Origin: CAIYRG01 sp964494505
GTDB taxonomy: Bacteria; Pseudomonadota; Alphaproteobacteria; Micropepsales; Micropepsaceae
Length of the DNA stretch: 64,000 bases
NCBI GenBank assembly: GCA_964494505.1
Contig: CAZBRO010000027.1
Location: 1-64,000, forward strand
Direction of reading: 5' to 3'
Positions 45,093 through 53,853 of the stretch are shown in pieces. The notes under the pieces are model-generated. The model was not told the DNA's origin, did no database searches, and was given only the letters and a program-made list of their open reading frames with translations. A program made the translations under genes and the position numbers. Positions within the stretch are counted from its first letter, which is position 1. Each line of letters starts with the position of its first letter.

Positions 45093-46301
45093 ATGGCCGT
45101 GGATGCAACCCCGACTTTGCGCGTGAAAAGACGCAATCCCCAGACCGCTGAGGAGAAAGACATTCCCGCGTCCGCTTATAGCAACGGGGTGGAACACGCG
45201 CGCGAAGACGACAGCCAGGAGAGTTTGCTCGTGCGCGCCGCGAGCGAGCGGGAGTTGCTGGAGAAAATGTGCCGCGTTGTCGTCGAGATCGGCGGCCATC
45301 GCCTGGCCTGGATCAGATTCGCTCAGCATGACGAGGCCAAGACTGTTCGCGTCGTCGGATCGGCAGGGGAGATGGCTGAATTCGAGAGGCTTACGATGAT
45401 CGGATGGGCCGACAATGAGCAGGGGCGCGGACCGACCGGAATGGCAATTCGCAGCGGGCGGCCCCAGATCAACCAAGACATCGAGATAAGCGAGGCCATG
45501 GGATTCTGGCGCGACGCGTTTCGCTCCGATGGCTATCGGTCCAGTATCGCGCTCCCGCTCAAAGATGGGTCGGGGACGTTCGGCGTTCTTACCATCTATT
45601 CCGCGGACGCCAATGCTTTCCAACCCGATGAGGTGAAGCTGCTGCTCGAGCTTGCCTCCAATCTGTCTTACGGGATCAACTCCCTGCGCGAACGCGTGTC
45701 TCGTGAAGACGCCGTGAAGGGGCTGCGTAAAAGTCTCGATGCGACCGTACAAGCCATCGCCAGCACGCTTGAACTGCGCGATCCCTACACGGCGGGCCAC
45801 CAGCGCAATGTCGCCCGGCTTGCCGCCGCCATCGCCCGCGAAATCGGCATGGCGGAAGACGAGATCGACGGGGTTTATCTCGCGGGTACCATTCACGATG
45901 TCGGCAAGATCAATGTTCCCGCCGAGATCTTGAGCAAGCCCGGAAAGCTTACGAGCCTGGAATTTCAGATCATCCAAACTCACGCAGAGGCAGGCTATGA
46001 TGTCGTGAAGGGTATCGAGTTTCCGTGGCCAATCGCGGAAATGATCCTGCAACATCACGAACGCCTGGATGGTTCGGGTTATCCGACGGGATTGAAAGGC
46101 GACGCCATACTTCCCGGCGCGAAAATCCTCGCCGTCGCCGATGTGGTGGAGGCGATGACAGCGCATCGTCCCTATCGCGCCGCACTCGGTCTGGATGCCG
46201 CGCTTGCGGAGATCGAGAGAGGCAAGGGCAGCATTTACGACCGCGCCGCGGTGGAGGCCTGCGTGCGTCTCTTGAGCAGCGGAGCGCTTAGGGTTGGCTG
46301 A
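45093..46301 (+). CDS. GAF and HD-GYP domain phosphodiesterase
   Basis: This 402-residue protein has a GAF sensory domain (about 50-200; LPLKDGSGTFGVLTIYS) followed by an HD-GYP domain (about 220-385) with the metal ligands in GHQRNVARL, GTIHDVGKI and HHERLDGSGYPTGL. HD-GYP enzymes degrade cyclic di-GMP to GMP or pGpG. The GAF domain would sense a small ligand or redox state. It is near a receiver and a degenerate GGDEF/EAL-like gene, forming a signalling patch. Confidence 0.92.
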   Translation: MAVDATPTLRVKRRNPQTAEEKDIPASAYSNGVEHAREDDSQESLLVRAASERELLEKMCRVVVEIGGHRLAWIRFAQHDEAKTVRVVGSAGEMAEFERLTMIGWADNEQGRGPTGMAIRSGRPQINQDIEISEAMGFWRDAFRSDGYRSSIALPLKDGSGTFGVLTIYSADANAFQPDEVKLLLELASNLSYGINSLRERVSREDAVKGLRKSLDATVQAIASTLELRDPYTAGHQRNVARLAAAIAREIGMAEDEIDGVYLAGTIHDVGKINVPAEILSKPGKLTSLEFQIIQTHAEAGYDVVKGIEFPWPIAEMILQHHERLDGSGYPTGLKGDAILPGAKILAVADVVEAMTAHRPYRAALGLDAALAEIERGKGSIYDRAAVEACVRLLSSGALRVG

Positions 46302-46454
46302 ACCCAAATCGGTGAGAGTCGGGACCGGCCGGGTGCGGTGCGCGGTCGCGATGCGTTCACCGGGCCACGCTGGACGCGTCTGGTCAAAAATTCCAGCCTA
46401 TGTAAGGATTTTTTGTTTCTTTAGGACAGTCAAGAACGGCTTCGGATTATAATT

Positions 46455-46539
46455 TGGTGCCCAGAAGAGGACTCGAACCTCCACACCTTGCAGTACTAGT
46501 ACCTGAAACTAGCGCGTCTACCAATTCCGCCATCTGGGC
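46455..46539 (-). tRNA. tRNA-Leu (anticodon CAG)
   Basis: Read on the minus strand, GCCCAGA at the 5' end pairs with TCTGGGC at the 3' end; the D-arm is GGCGGAATTGGTAGACGCGC, the anticodon stem CTAG..CTAG encloses TTTCAGGTA with anticodon CAG, there is a long class II variable arm, and GGTTCGAGTCC forms the T-loop. CCA is encoded. It reads CUG leucine codons. Confidence 0.95.
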
Positions 46540-46711
46540 AGGCTCATGGCCTGGGCGGCGATGTTTAGGATCGAGCCTCCCACCTGTCAACGCGAGCGTT
46601 GCCCGGCCAAAGCCCGCCCCAAGGGACCGCCACGCAGGGCCCTCTATCGAAACCGCGCTCCGTTTGCGCTAAGGAAAGCCGCAAATCGTCCAACCTTCGG
46701 ATTCCGCCCTC

Positions 46712-47671
46712 ATGACCGCCATCCCCGTCTTCAAGCTTGTCACCATTTTCGGCGCCTCGGGCTTCCTTGGCCGGCACATCGTCAGAGCGCTTGCCAACGA
46801 GGGTTGGCGGGTGCGCGCGGCCGTCCGGCATCCCAACACCGCCCATTTCCTGAAGCCCATGGGCCGTGTCGGCCAGGTCCAGCTGCTCAAGGCCAATGTG
46901 CTCGACGATGCTTCGGTGGCCGCGGCCGTCCGGGGGGCGGACGCCGTCATCAACCTCGTCGGTATCCTCGCCGAAAGCGGGTCACAGCGTTTCGCTGCCC
47001 TTCACGCCGACGCCGCCGAACGCATCGCCAGGGCCGCTGCGGAAGCAGGCGTCGCGCGTCTCCTGCACGTCTCCGCCGTGGGCGCGAGCGCGGATTCGCC
47101 CTCTGCCTATGCCCGCTCCAAAGCCGACGGCGAGGCACGCGTGCGCGCGGCCTTTGCGGGGGCCACCATCTTCCGCCCCTCGATCGTGTTCGGGCCGGAG
47201 GACGATTTCTTCAACCGCTTCGCGGGCCTCGCACGGTTCCTGCCGGCCCTTCCCCTGATCGGCGGCGGCCACACCCGGTTCCAGCCGGTGTATGTCGGCG
47301 ATGTGGCGCAAGCCGCCGCCCGCGTGCTCGCCGACCCCTTAACGGCGGGCAAGACCTACGAGCTTGGCGGGCCGGAAGTGATGACCATGAAGCAGGTGAT
47401 GCAGCTCGTGCTGCAGGTCGCGCACCGCCGGCGGCTTCTGGTGCCCGTGCCGTTCGCGCTCGCGAAGATCAAGGCGGCGTTCCTCGGCCTTTTGCCGAAC
47501 CCGATTCTGACGCTCGATCAGGTCAAGCAGCTGCAAACCGACAACGTTGTCTCGGAAGGCGCTCTGACATTGCGCGATCTTGGCATTCTGCCCACGTCTG
47601 CCGAAGCGATCCTTCCGGCCTATCTCTGGCGCTTCCGGAAGCAAGGAGAGTTCGAACCGCAGTCAACCTGA
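46712..47671 (+). CDS. NDUFA9-like NAD(P)-binding complex I accessory protein
   Basis: This 319-residue atypical SDR begins with the Rossmann motif VTIFGASGFLGRHI and has VRGADAVINLVGIL and FRPSIVFGPEDDFFNRF, typical of the NDUFA9-like family. In mitochondria and some alphaproteobacteria this protein binds NADPH and associates with respiratory complex I. It converges with uppP, overlapping it by nine bases. Confidence 0.88.
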   Translation: MTAIPVFKLVTIFGASGFLGRHIVRALANEGWRVRAAVRHPNTAHFLKPMGRVGQVQLLKANVLDDASVAAAVRGADAVINLVGILAESGSQRFAALHADAAERIARAAAEAGVARLLHVSAVGASADSPSAYARSKADGEARVRAAFAGATIFRPSIVFGPEDDFFNRFAGLARFLPALPLIGGGHTRFQPVYVGDVAQAAARVLADPLTAGKTYELGGPEVMTMKQVMQLVLQVAHRRRLLVPVPFALAKIKAAFLGLLPNPILTLDQVKQLQTDNVVSEGALTLRDLGILPTSAEAILPAYLWRFRKQGEFEPQST

Positions 47672-48475
47672 GAGCGCCAAACTCGCCAGCAGCGCAACGC
47701 CCGCGGCGATACGATACCAGCCGAAGGGTTTGAGCCCATAGCGGCCGATGAAATCGATGAACGTCTTCACCACGAAATACGCGACGATGAACGACACGAC
47801 GAAGCCGACGGCGATCACCGCCAGATTGGCCGCCGAAAGCTCGGCACGCTTCTGATACAGCTCGAGCACGGATGCCCCCAGCATGGTGGGCACCGCCAGA
47901 TAGAACGTGAAATGGGCGGCCGTCTTGCGCTCCACCCCGATCAGCTCGCCGCCCAGGATCGTCGCGCCCGACCGCGACACGCCGGGCAACAGCGCGACGC
48001 ACTGGCAAAGCCCGATCTGGAACGCCTTGGCAAGCGGGAGATTGTCGGTTCCGACAAAGCGGGGCTTGGGCGCGATGCGCTCGAACAGCAGGATCACCAG
48101 CCCGCCGAGAATCCAGGACATCGCAATCGTGGGGCGCGCGCGAGACGGGTCGAGCAGAACCGCGTTGATGAACTTGATCAGCAGCACGCCGATGACCGCC
48201 GCCGGCAGAAAGGCGATAATCACATTGGCGGCAAACTGGCGGGCCTTCGGGTCGGAGGTGAGGCCCAGCGTCACGTCCCAGAATTTGCGCCAATAGACGG
48301 CCACCACCGACAGCACCGCGCCGAACTGGATCACCACGGTGAAGGCTTCCCACTCGTCCTTGTTGAGCTTGAGGATGCTTTCGGCCACCAGCAGGTGCGC
48401 GGTCGAAGAGACGGGCAGGAATTCGGTCAGCCCTTCCACCACGCCCAAGAGAATCGCGTTGACGAAATCGTTCAT
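47663..48475 (-). CDS. uppP: Undecaprenyl-diphosphatase
   Basis: This 270-residue polytopic membrane enzyme dephosphorylates undecaprenyl diphosphate so that the lipid carrier can be reused for peptidoglycan and polysaccharide synthesis. The two signature motifs are present: EGLTEFLPVSSTAH (14-27) with the catalytic Glu/His region and LLPGVSRSGATI. Conferring bacitracin tolerance is a known property. Length is normal. Confidence 0.95.
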   Translation of the reverse strand: MNDFVNAILLGVVEGLTEFLPVSSTAHLLVAESILKLNKDEWEAFTVVIQFGAVLSVVAVYWRKFWDVTLGLTSDPKARQFAANVIIAFLPAAVIGVLLIKFINAVLLDPSRARPTIAMSWILGGLVILLFERIAPKPRFVGTDNLPLAKAFQIGLCQCVALLPGVSRSGATILGGELIGVERKTAAHFTFYLAVPTMLGASVLELYQKRAELSAANLAVIAVGFVVSFIVAYFVVKTFIDFIGRYGLKPFGWYRIAAGVALLASLALSG

Positions 48476-48600
48476 ACCCTTCCCCGATTTTTCCTTTTCC
48501 TACGCGGATTTGATCGGTCAAGCGAGACGGAACGCCACGCCCCCAAGGGAAAACAGGTTATAGATGCGTAATAGTGGGGTAAGCCGGTGTTCTTGAGGGG

Positions 48601-49332
48601 ATGATGAAACTGCTATCCAATTTGGCCTTCCATTACGGGCAGATGGCGCGATGGTTAACCGCGCTCGCTGCCGCAGTCCTGCTTCCGCTGCCGGGGTTTG
48701 CCTTCGATGCGCTCGCCCACAACATGGCCGGCAAGGATGCCGATTTCGTCGCTCATTCGGTGGGGCCGCAAATCCTTCCCTTCCTGTATCTCGGCGCCAA
48801 GCACATGGCGACCGGCTACGACCACCTGCTGTTCGTCATTGGAACGGTGTTCTTCCTCACCCAATTGCGGCACGTGGCGATCTACGTCACGACCTTCAGC
48901 ATCGGGCACAGCACGACGCTGCTTTTGGGCGTGCTTGCGGGTATCCACGTCAATCCATATTTGGTGGACGCGGCGATCGGACTCTCGGTCGCCTATATCG
49001 CATTCGACAATCTTGGCGGCTTCAAGACGCTCCTGGGCGTGCAGCCCAATACCAAGCTCGCCATTCTCGTCTTCGGCCTGGTGCACGGTTTTGGCCTCGC
49101 CACCAAGGTGCAGGAGCTGAACCCGTCGCGCGACGGCCTCATCGCCAACATGATCTCGTTCAATGTGGGCATAGAGATCGGCCAGATACTCGTATTGAGC
49201 GTGGCCCTGATGCTGATCGTCGCGTGGCGCAAGGCGCGCAACTTCCCGCTTCAGGCGGTGCTGGCGAACGCTGCTTTCATGGCCGCAGGGTTCGCGCTGA
49301 TGGAATATCAACTGGCCGGCTATTTCATATGA
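48601..49332 (+). CDS. HupE/UreJ-family membrane protein
   Basis: This 243-residue protein has about six to seven hydrophobic segments with the HupE/UreJ motifs GYDHLLFVIGTVFF, FSIGHSTTLL and GLVHGFGLAT. The His residues in HDHL/GH/VHG-type positions suggest metal (nickel or cobalt) uptake, as for HupE in hydrogenase loci. No hydrogenase or urease gene is in the window. The next gene overlaps or immediately follows it and is a membrane-anchored periplasmic protein often found beside this type of HupE. Confidence 0.85.
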   Translation: MMKLLSNLAFHYGQMARWLTALAAAVLLPLPGFAFDALAHNMAGKDADFVAHSVGPQILPFLYLGAKHMATGYDHLLFVIGTVFFLTQLRHVAIYVTTFSIGHSTTLLLGVLAGIHVNPYLVDAAIGLSVAYIAFDNLGGFKTLLGVQPNTKLAILVFGLVHGFGLATKVQELNPSRDGLIANMISFNVGIEIGQILVLSVALMLIVAWRKARNFPLQAVLANAAFMAAGFALMEYQLAGYFI

Positions 49333-49346
49333 ACGGAAGGCGTCCA

Positions 49347-49979
49347 ATGACCGACGAAAGAAGAACACCAACGCTCGGCGGAGCGGCGCTTGCCGGCATT
49401 GCCGCAGGCGCGCTCCTCATGGGAAGCGCGATCTTCGTGCTGTTCGTGCTGCCGGCCGAATTCCACCGCGACCCGACCGGATTCGGCCGCCTCACGGGGC
49501 TCGACCGCCTGGCCGGACCCGACATCGTAACGGTCGCCGCAGCACCCGCCGGTCCCAACGCGACAACGCGCTTTTACACAGGCCAATTCCGCACCGACAC
49601 CATCGAGATCAAGCTCCCGCCCGACGAAGGCAGCGAGCTGGAATACAAGGTCAGGATGCAGCCCGGCGACACGCTGACCTATAGCTGGGATGTCACCGGC
49701 GACGAGGCCCACCCGGAATGGTTCTATTTCGATTTCCACGGCGAATCGAAGCCTGCCGCGCCGGACGCCAAACCGACGGTCATGGAATACAAACAGGCGA
49801 CGGGCTTGAATTCCAAGGGCGCGCTGGTCGCCCCCTTTGAAGGCATCCATGGCTGGTATTTCCAGAATCAGTCCGACAAGCTTCAGACCGTGCATCTGAA
49901 GCTCAGCGGCTTTTACGAACTGATCCCGCCCGGCGAATACGGCAACGAAGGCAAGGTCGAGCCGGCGCCGAAGAGCTAA
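49347..49979 (+). CDS. Membrane-anchored protein linked to HupE
   Basis: This 210-residue protein has one N-terminal transmembrane helix (AALAGIAAGALLMGSAIFVLF) and a periplasmic domain with FRTDTIEIKLPPDEGSELEY and EWFYFDFHGESK, then HGWYFQNQSDKLQTVHLKLSGFY. Family members are labelled transmembrane anchor protein and occur after HupE-like genes. ATG 49347 with GGAAGG upstream is chosen; an ATG at 49329 would overlap the hupE stop in ATGA. The function is unknown. Confidence 0.78.
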   Translation: MTDERRTPTLGGAALAGIAAGALLMGSAIFVLFVLPAEFHRDPTGFGRLTGLDRLAGPDIVTVAAAPAGPNATTRFYTGQFRTDTIEIKLPPDEGSELEYKVRMQPGDTLTYSWDVTGDEAHPEWFYFDFHGESKPAAPDAKPTVMEYKQATGLNSKGALVAPFEGIHGWYFQNQSDKLQTVHLKLSGFYELIPPGEYGNEGKVEPAPKS

Positions 49980-50809
49980 CCCGCCTGCAGCCGCCTCAAA
50001 TAGGCCGTCTGCACGCCGCTTCCGGTCTTGCGGTCATAGGCGGCCAACGCATGCGCCGCGAGATCGAGAGACTGGTAATTCTGGTGCAGGATCGCTGCGA
50101 GCTTGAGCAGGGCGAGCGGCTCCTGGCGATCGAATTCCATGAAATTGCGGACGTAGACGGCGTCCGCCCAGAGAATCTGCCTGATCCAACCGGTGTCGGC
50201 GTCGTTCACCTTGAGCGGCTTGAAACTGCGCCCCGAGGGCACCAGCGTATGGAAGGAAAATCCCCGCGCGCGCAGGAACATATCGATGTCGGCAAAGAGC
50301 GGCTGGTTCTTGTAGAGCGGCACGAATTCGACTTCGGTATGAACCACGAGGGTCTGTTTCAGCCGCGCTTCCGCCCCTTGAAGCACCAAAAGCTCGCCGC
50401 CCTGCACATCGAGTTTGAGGAAATCCACGCCCTCGGTTTCTTCGATATCGTCCAGCCGCCGGGTCTCGACCTCGCGAATATCGACTACTTCGAGAAGCTC
50501 GGCGAGATTGTGGAACCGGGCCGCGAGCGCCGTGTCAGGCTCGAACAGAGATGAGCAATGCGGCGCGCTGCAATGATAGAAAGCATGGCGGCTCCCATCC
50601 CCGATGACGTAGGGAAGATAGGAATGTCCGGCCTTCGCCGCGGCGATGAGCCTCTCGAAGGCCGGCATGTCCGGTTCGAAGCCCACCACGTCGCAGGAAA
50701 GCCCCTGCAGCAGCCGCGCATAGGCCGGAGGATCGGAACCCGCCGCCGCGCCAACATCGACGATCTTGAGGGGCGGCAGGTTCGCAAAAAGCGACGCGAT
50801 GGGAAACAA
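49976..50809 (-). CDS. FkbM-family methyltransferase
   Basis: This 277-residue SAM-dependent methyltransferase has motif I KIVDVGAAAGSDPP, the acidic FEPD after strand two, and FLKLDVQGGELLVLQGA, typical of FkbM proteins that methylate hydroxyl groups on sugars or polyketides. With no biosynthetic cluster nearby, polysaccharide modification is the best guess. It converges with the HupE partner gene by four bases. Confidence 0.88.
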   Translation of the reverse strand: MFPIASLFANLPPLKIVDVGAAAGSDPPAYARLLQGLSCDVVGFEPDMPAFERLIAAAKAGHSYLPYVIGDGSRHAFYHCSAPHCSSLFEPDTALAARFHNLAELLEVVDIREVETRRLDDIEETEGVDFLKLDVQGGELLVLQGAEARLKQTLVVHTEVEFVPLYKNQPLFADIDMFLRARGFSFHTLVPSGRSFKPLKVNDADTGWIRQILWADAVYVRNFMEFDRQEPLALLKLAAILHQNYQSLDLAAHALAAYDRKTGSGVQTAYLRRLQAG

Positions 50810-50911
50810 GCCTTGGACCTGCGTTTAAGAGAGTGCATGCGAACATATGACAAATTCTGCTGAATTCCCGTAGTTCGACTTAGTGTGAAGGGCAAGGATT
50901 CCCGATTCGCC

Positions 50912-51658
50912 ATGGCCCGAGCCGCCCGCCGTCCCCGCCAGCGCACCTCCTGGCTCAAGCGCATCCTGCTCGCCTTTTTCGGCGTGACGGTGATCATTCC
51001 GGTGGCGCTGATCCTGCTGTTCCGCTTCGTGCCGCCGCCGATAACGCCCACCATGATCGCGGCATGGGTCGCGGACGGTGGAATCGCCAAGCGCTGGGTT
51101 CCGCTCGACTCCATCTCGCCCAACCTGGTCCGCGCGGTCATCGCGTCGGAGGACGGCAAGTTCTGCTCCCATTACGGGTTCGATCTGGAGGCCATCGACA
51201 AGGCGCTCGCCCACAATGCCGACGGCGGGAACCTGCGCGGCGCCAGCACGATCAGCCAGCAGACCGCCAAGAATCTCTTCCTTTCCCAGAACCGCAACTG
51301 GGCGCGCAAAGGCGTCGAAGCCTATCTGACGGTGCTTCTCGAAGCCCTGTGGCCGAAACGGCGGATCATCGAAACCTATCTCAACATCGCGGAATGGGGC
51401 CCGGACCGCTTCGGTGCGGAAGAAGCCGCAGAAGCCAATTTCAAGCACGCCGCCGCCAAGCTCTCGCCTCTCGAAGCCGCCCGCCTCGCGACCGTGCTCC
51501 CCAACCCGCGCGGCTACCGCGCCGACAAGCCCGGTCCCTATGTGGCGCGCCAGTCCCAGGTGATCGCCGCGCGCATGGAAGAGGTCCGCCGCGACCGGCT
51601 GGACGCCTGCATCTACGCGGAGTCCCTTCGCCCCGTCGGAGGGAAAGGATCGGGGTGA
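50912..51658 (+). CDS. mtgA: Monofunctional biosynthetic peptidoglycan transglycosylase
   Basis: This protein of about 248 residues has an N-terminal membrane anchor (ILLAFFGVTVIIPVALILLF) and a GT51 transglycosylase domain with the catalytic Glu in ASEDGKFCSHYGFD, and GASTISQQTAKNLF and RKGVEAYLT..LEALWPKRRIIETYLN. It polymerises lipid II into glycan chains and lacks a transpeptidase domain. The start may instead be GTG at 50885. Confidence 0.94.
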   Translation: MARAARRPRQRTSWLKRILLAFFGVTVIIPVALILLFRFVPPPITPTMIAAWVADGGIAKRWVPLDSISPNLVRAVIASEDGKFCSHYGFDLEAIDKALAHNADGGNLRGASTISQQTAKNLFLSQNRNWARKGVEAYLTVLLEALWPKRRIIETYLNIAEWGPDRFGAEEAAEANFKHAAAKLSPLEAARLATVLPNPRGYRADKPGPYVARQSQVIAARMEEVRRDRLDACIYAESLRPVGGKGSG

Positions 51659-51699
51659 GGGGGATTGCCGAAGCGCAATCATCCACTAGATTGACCGCC

Positions 51700-52344
51700 A
51701 TGCGCCGCCTCATCCATCTCGTGCTGTCGCCCCACTCGCGCCTCGTGCGTCTGATGCTGGGGGAAAAGCGCATCGCCTGCGATCTCGCGGCGCCCGAGGA
51801 TCCGCTCGCCCATCTGCCGGTCTTGCGCGAAATCGACGGCACCCTCGTCACCGGTCTCTGGGCGATCGTCGATCATCTCGAAAACGAGCATCCCGAGCGG
51901 CCGCTGCTCCCGGCCGATGCGGTCACCCGCGCCGAAGCGCTTCGCCTGTTCGACTGGACGATGAGCAATTTCCACGAGCAGGCGACCAGGCGCATCGTCT
52001 TCGAGAAGGGCTCGCAAGCCCAGACCGGCAACTTGAACCGCCGCCCGCCCGACATGGAGACCGTGCGCGCCGGAAGGCTGGCGCTGAGGACGATCCTGCC
52101 CGGCCTCGGCACGCTGGCCGAGACGCGCGGCTTCCTCGCCGGGCGCGACGTCACGCTCGCCGATCTGGCGCTCGCCGCGCATCTCTCTGCGCTCGATTAT
52201 TTCGGAGAAGTTCCGTGGACGGAATATCTCGCGCTCGGCGAATGGTATGCGCGACTGAAATCGCGGCCGTCCTTCCGTCCCCTGCTCGGCGATCGCGTGC
52301 CGGGCCAGCCGCCGGTGTCCCATTATGCGGAGCTCGATTTCTAG
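51700..52344 (+). CDS. Glutathione S-transferase family protein
   Basis: This 214-residue protein has a thioredoxin-like N-terminal domain (LIHLVLSPHSRLVRLMLGEK, with SP at the expected active-site turn) and an all-helical C-terminal domain containing DVTLADLALAAHLSALDYF. It probably conjugates or reduces electrophiles using glutathione. The following queG gene overlaps its end by 20 bases, suggesting one transcript. Confidence 0.9.
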   Translation: MRRLIHLVLSPHSRLVRLMLGEKRIACDLAAPEDPLAHLPVLREIDGTLVTGLWAIVDHLENEHPERPLLPADAVTRAEALRLFDWTMSNFHEQATRRIVFEKGSQAQTGNLNRRPPDMETVRAGRLALRTILPGLGTLAETRGFLAGRDVTLADLALAAHLSALDYFGEVPWTEYLALGEWYARLKSRPSFRPLLGDRVPGQPPVSHYAELDF

Positions 52345-53512
52345 AGCCCAACCCGGCGCCGCCGGTATCTCCGAGGCGATCCGCGCGCGGGCCCGCGAGG
52401 AAGGCTTCGACGCGGCGGGCTTTGCGCGCGCCGAGGCGCCCCATGGCGCAGGCGAGGGATTGGCCGAGTTTCTCGCGCGCGCTCATCACGGCGATATGGT
52501 TTGGATGCAGACGAACGCCGGGCGCCGCGCCGATCCGCATGCGCTGTGGCCCGAGGCGAAAAGCATCATCGCGCTTGGCGTCAATTACGCACCGGCCGGC
52601 GATCCGCTGGCGCCTCTCGCATGGTGCGAGCGCGGCGTGGTTTCGGTCTACGCCCAAGGCGCGGACTACCACGATGTGGTGAAGCGCCGTCTGAAGCGGC
52701 TCGCAGGATGGATCGTCGAGACTTATGGCGGCGACGTGAAGGTGTTCGTCGACACCGCACCCGTCATGGAAAAGCCGCTCGCGGCCGCATCCGGCATCGG
52801 CTGGCAGGGCAAGCACACCAATCTCGTGTCGCGCGAATTCGGCTCATGGCTGTTTTTGGGCTCCATTTTCACGACGCTCGAACTTCCTCCGGATGCGCCC
52901 GAACGCGATTCCTGCGGTACATGTTCACGCTGCCTCGACATCTGCCCGACACACGCCTTCCCCGCCCCCTACCGGATCGACGCGCGGCGCTGCATCTCCT
53001 ATCTCACCATCGAACACAAGGGTCACATCGCGCGCGAATTTCGCGAGCACATGGGCAACCGCATTTACGGCTGCGACGATTGTCTTGCCGTCTGTCCCTG
53101 GAACAAATTCGCGGTTACTTCACGGGAGGTAGCATTCCATCCGCGCGCCGAATTGACCGCACCGCTTCTGTGCGAACTGGTGATGCTCGACGATGCGGGC
53201 TTTCGCGAAATCTTCCGTGGTTCGCCGGTAAAGCGAATCGGCCGCGACCGCTTCATCCGCAATGTGCTGATCGCCATCGGCAATTCGAGCGAGGCTTCGC
53301 TTGCAGCAGCCGCCCGGTCACGCCTCGCCGACGAATCTCCGCTTGTGCGCGCCATGGCGGTGTGGGCCTTGTCGAAGCTGCTCGCTGCCGGTGAATTCGC
53401 TGCAATGGCCGCACAATACGCACCGGCCGAAACCGATCCTGCGGTCACCGGCGAATGGGACACCGCGCTCAACCCCCACCTCCCCCAACGCGGGGAGATC
53501 GAACCGCTGTAG
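52325..53512 (+). CDS. queG: Epoxyqueuosine reductase
   Basis: This 395-residue enzyme performs the last step of queuosine synthesis in tRNA, reducing epoxyqueuosine with a cobalamin cofactor and two 4Fe-4S clusters. The cluster motifs CGTCSRCLDICP and CDDCLAVCP are intact, as is FVDTAPVMEKPLAAASGIGW with the catalytic Asp. A HEAT-like C-terminal region follows. The last 13 residues (NPHLPQRGEIEPL) are encoded by a copy of the dispersed palindromic repeat, which also supplies the stop codon. Confidence 0.95.
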   Translation: MRSSISRAQPGAAGISEAIRARAREEGFDAAGFARAEAPHGAGEGLAEFLARAHHGDMVWMQTNAGRRADPHALWPEAKSIIALGVNYAPAGDPLAPLAWCERGVVSVYAQGADYHDVVKRRLKRLAGWIVETYGGDVKVFVDTAPVMEKPLAAASGIGWQGKHTNLVSREFGSWLFLGSIFTTLELPPDAPERDSCGTCSRCLDICPTHAFPAPYRIDARRCISYLTIEHKGHIAREFREHMGNRIYGCDDCLAVCPWNKFAVTSREVAFHPRAELTAPLLCELVMLDDAGFREIFRGSPVKRIGRDRFIRNVLIAIGNSSEASLAAAARSRLADESPLVRAMAVWALSKLLAAGEFAAMAAQYAPAETDPAVTGEWDTALNPHLPQRGEIEPL

Positions 53513-53540
53513 CGAAGCGAAAGCGGTTCGGGTGGGGAGG
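53473..53540. repeat. Dispersed palindromic repeat within the queG 3' end
   Basis: This copy has inner arms CGAACCGCT and AGCGGTTCG (53501-53529) flanked by CCCACCTCCCC and GGGTGGGGAGG. It begins inside queG, contains its TAG stop at 53510-53512 and continues into the intergenic space. Confidence 0.75.
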
Positions 53541-53562
53541 CAGCGAATTACGGGAATCTGCG

Positions 53563-53787
53563 CTATTTCAAACCCTGCCCTTTGCGCGTCTCGACACGCG
53601 CGACCCACATGCCGCAGCCAAACGAGCCCACCGCCAAAAGCAAAACGGCTGTCACCCATTCCTTCGCGGTCTGCGGCGGCGGTTCTCCGACGATGATGGC
53701 CACGAGTCCCCCAAAAGCGATCAACCCCGCATAGGGTGGGGAGTGCTTGAGCGCCAACTTCAAAAACCGAGGATCAGTCATCTTCAT
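53563..53787 (-). CDS. Small two-helix membrane protein
   Basis: This protein of about 74 residues has two hydrophobic segments (YAGLIAFGGLVAIIVG and WVTAVLLLAVGSFGCGMWVA) separated by a short polar loop. No family is recognised. The start is uncertain (53787, 53781 or 53805), with no clear ribosome-binding site. Confidence that it is expressed is moderate. Confidence 0.5.
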   Translation of the reverse strand: MKMTDPRFLKLALKHSPPYAGLIAFGGLVAIIVGEPPPQTAKEWVTAVLLLAVGSFGCGMWVARVETRKGQGLK

Positions 53788-53853
53788 GGAAAAGCACTGA
53801 CGCATTGGGAGAGGTCGTTTGTGGGGACTCGGACCGAAGTGTTCGACCGGAGA

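Noticed and set aside
46400..46430. T-rich run after the HD-GYP gene as an intrinsic terminator
   Set aside because: No stable GC-rich stem directly precedes the T-run.
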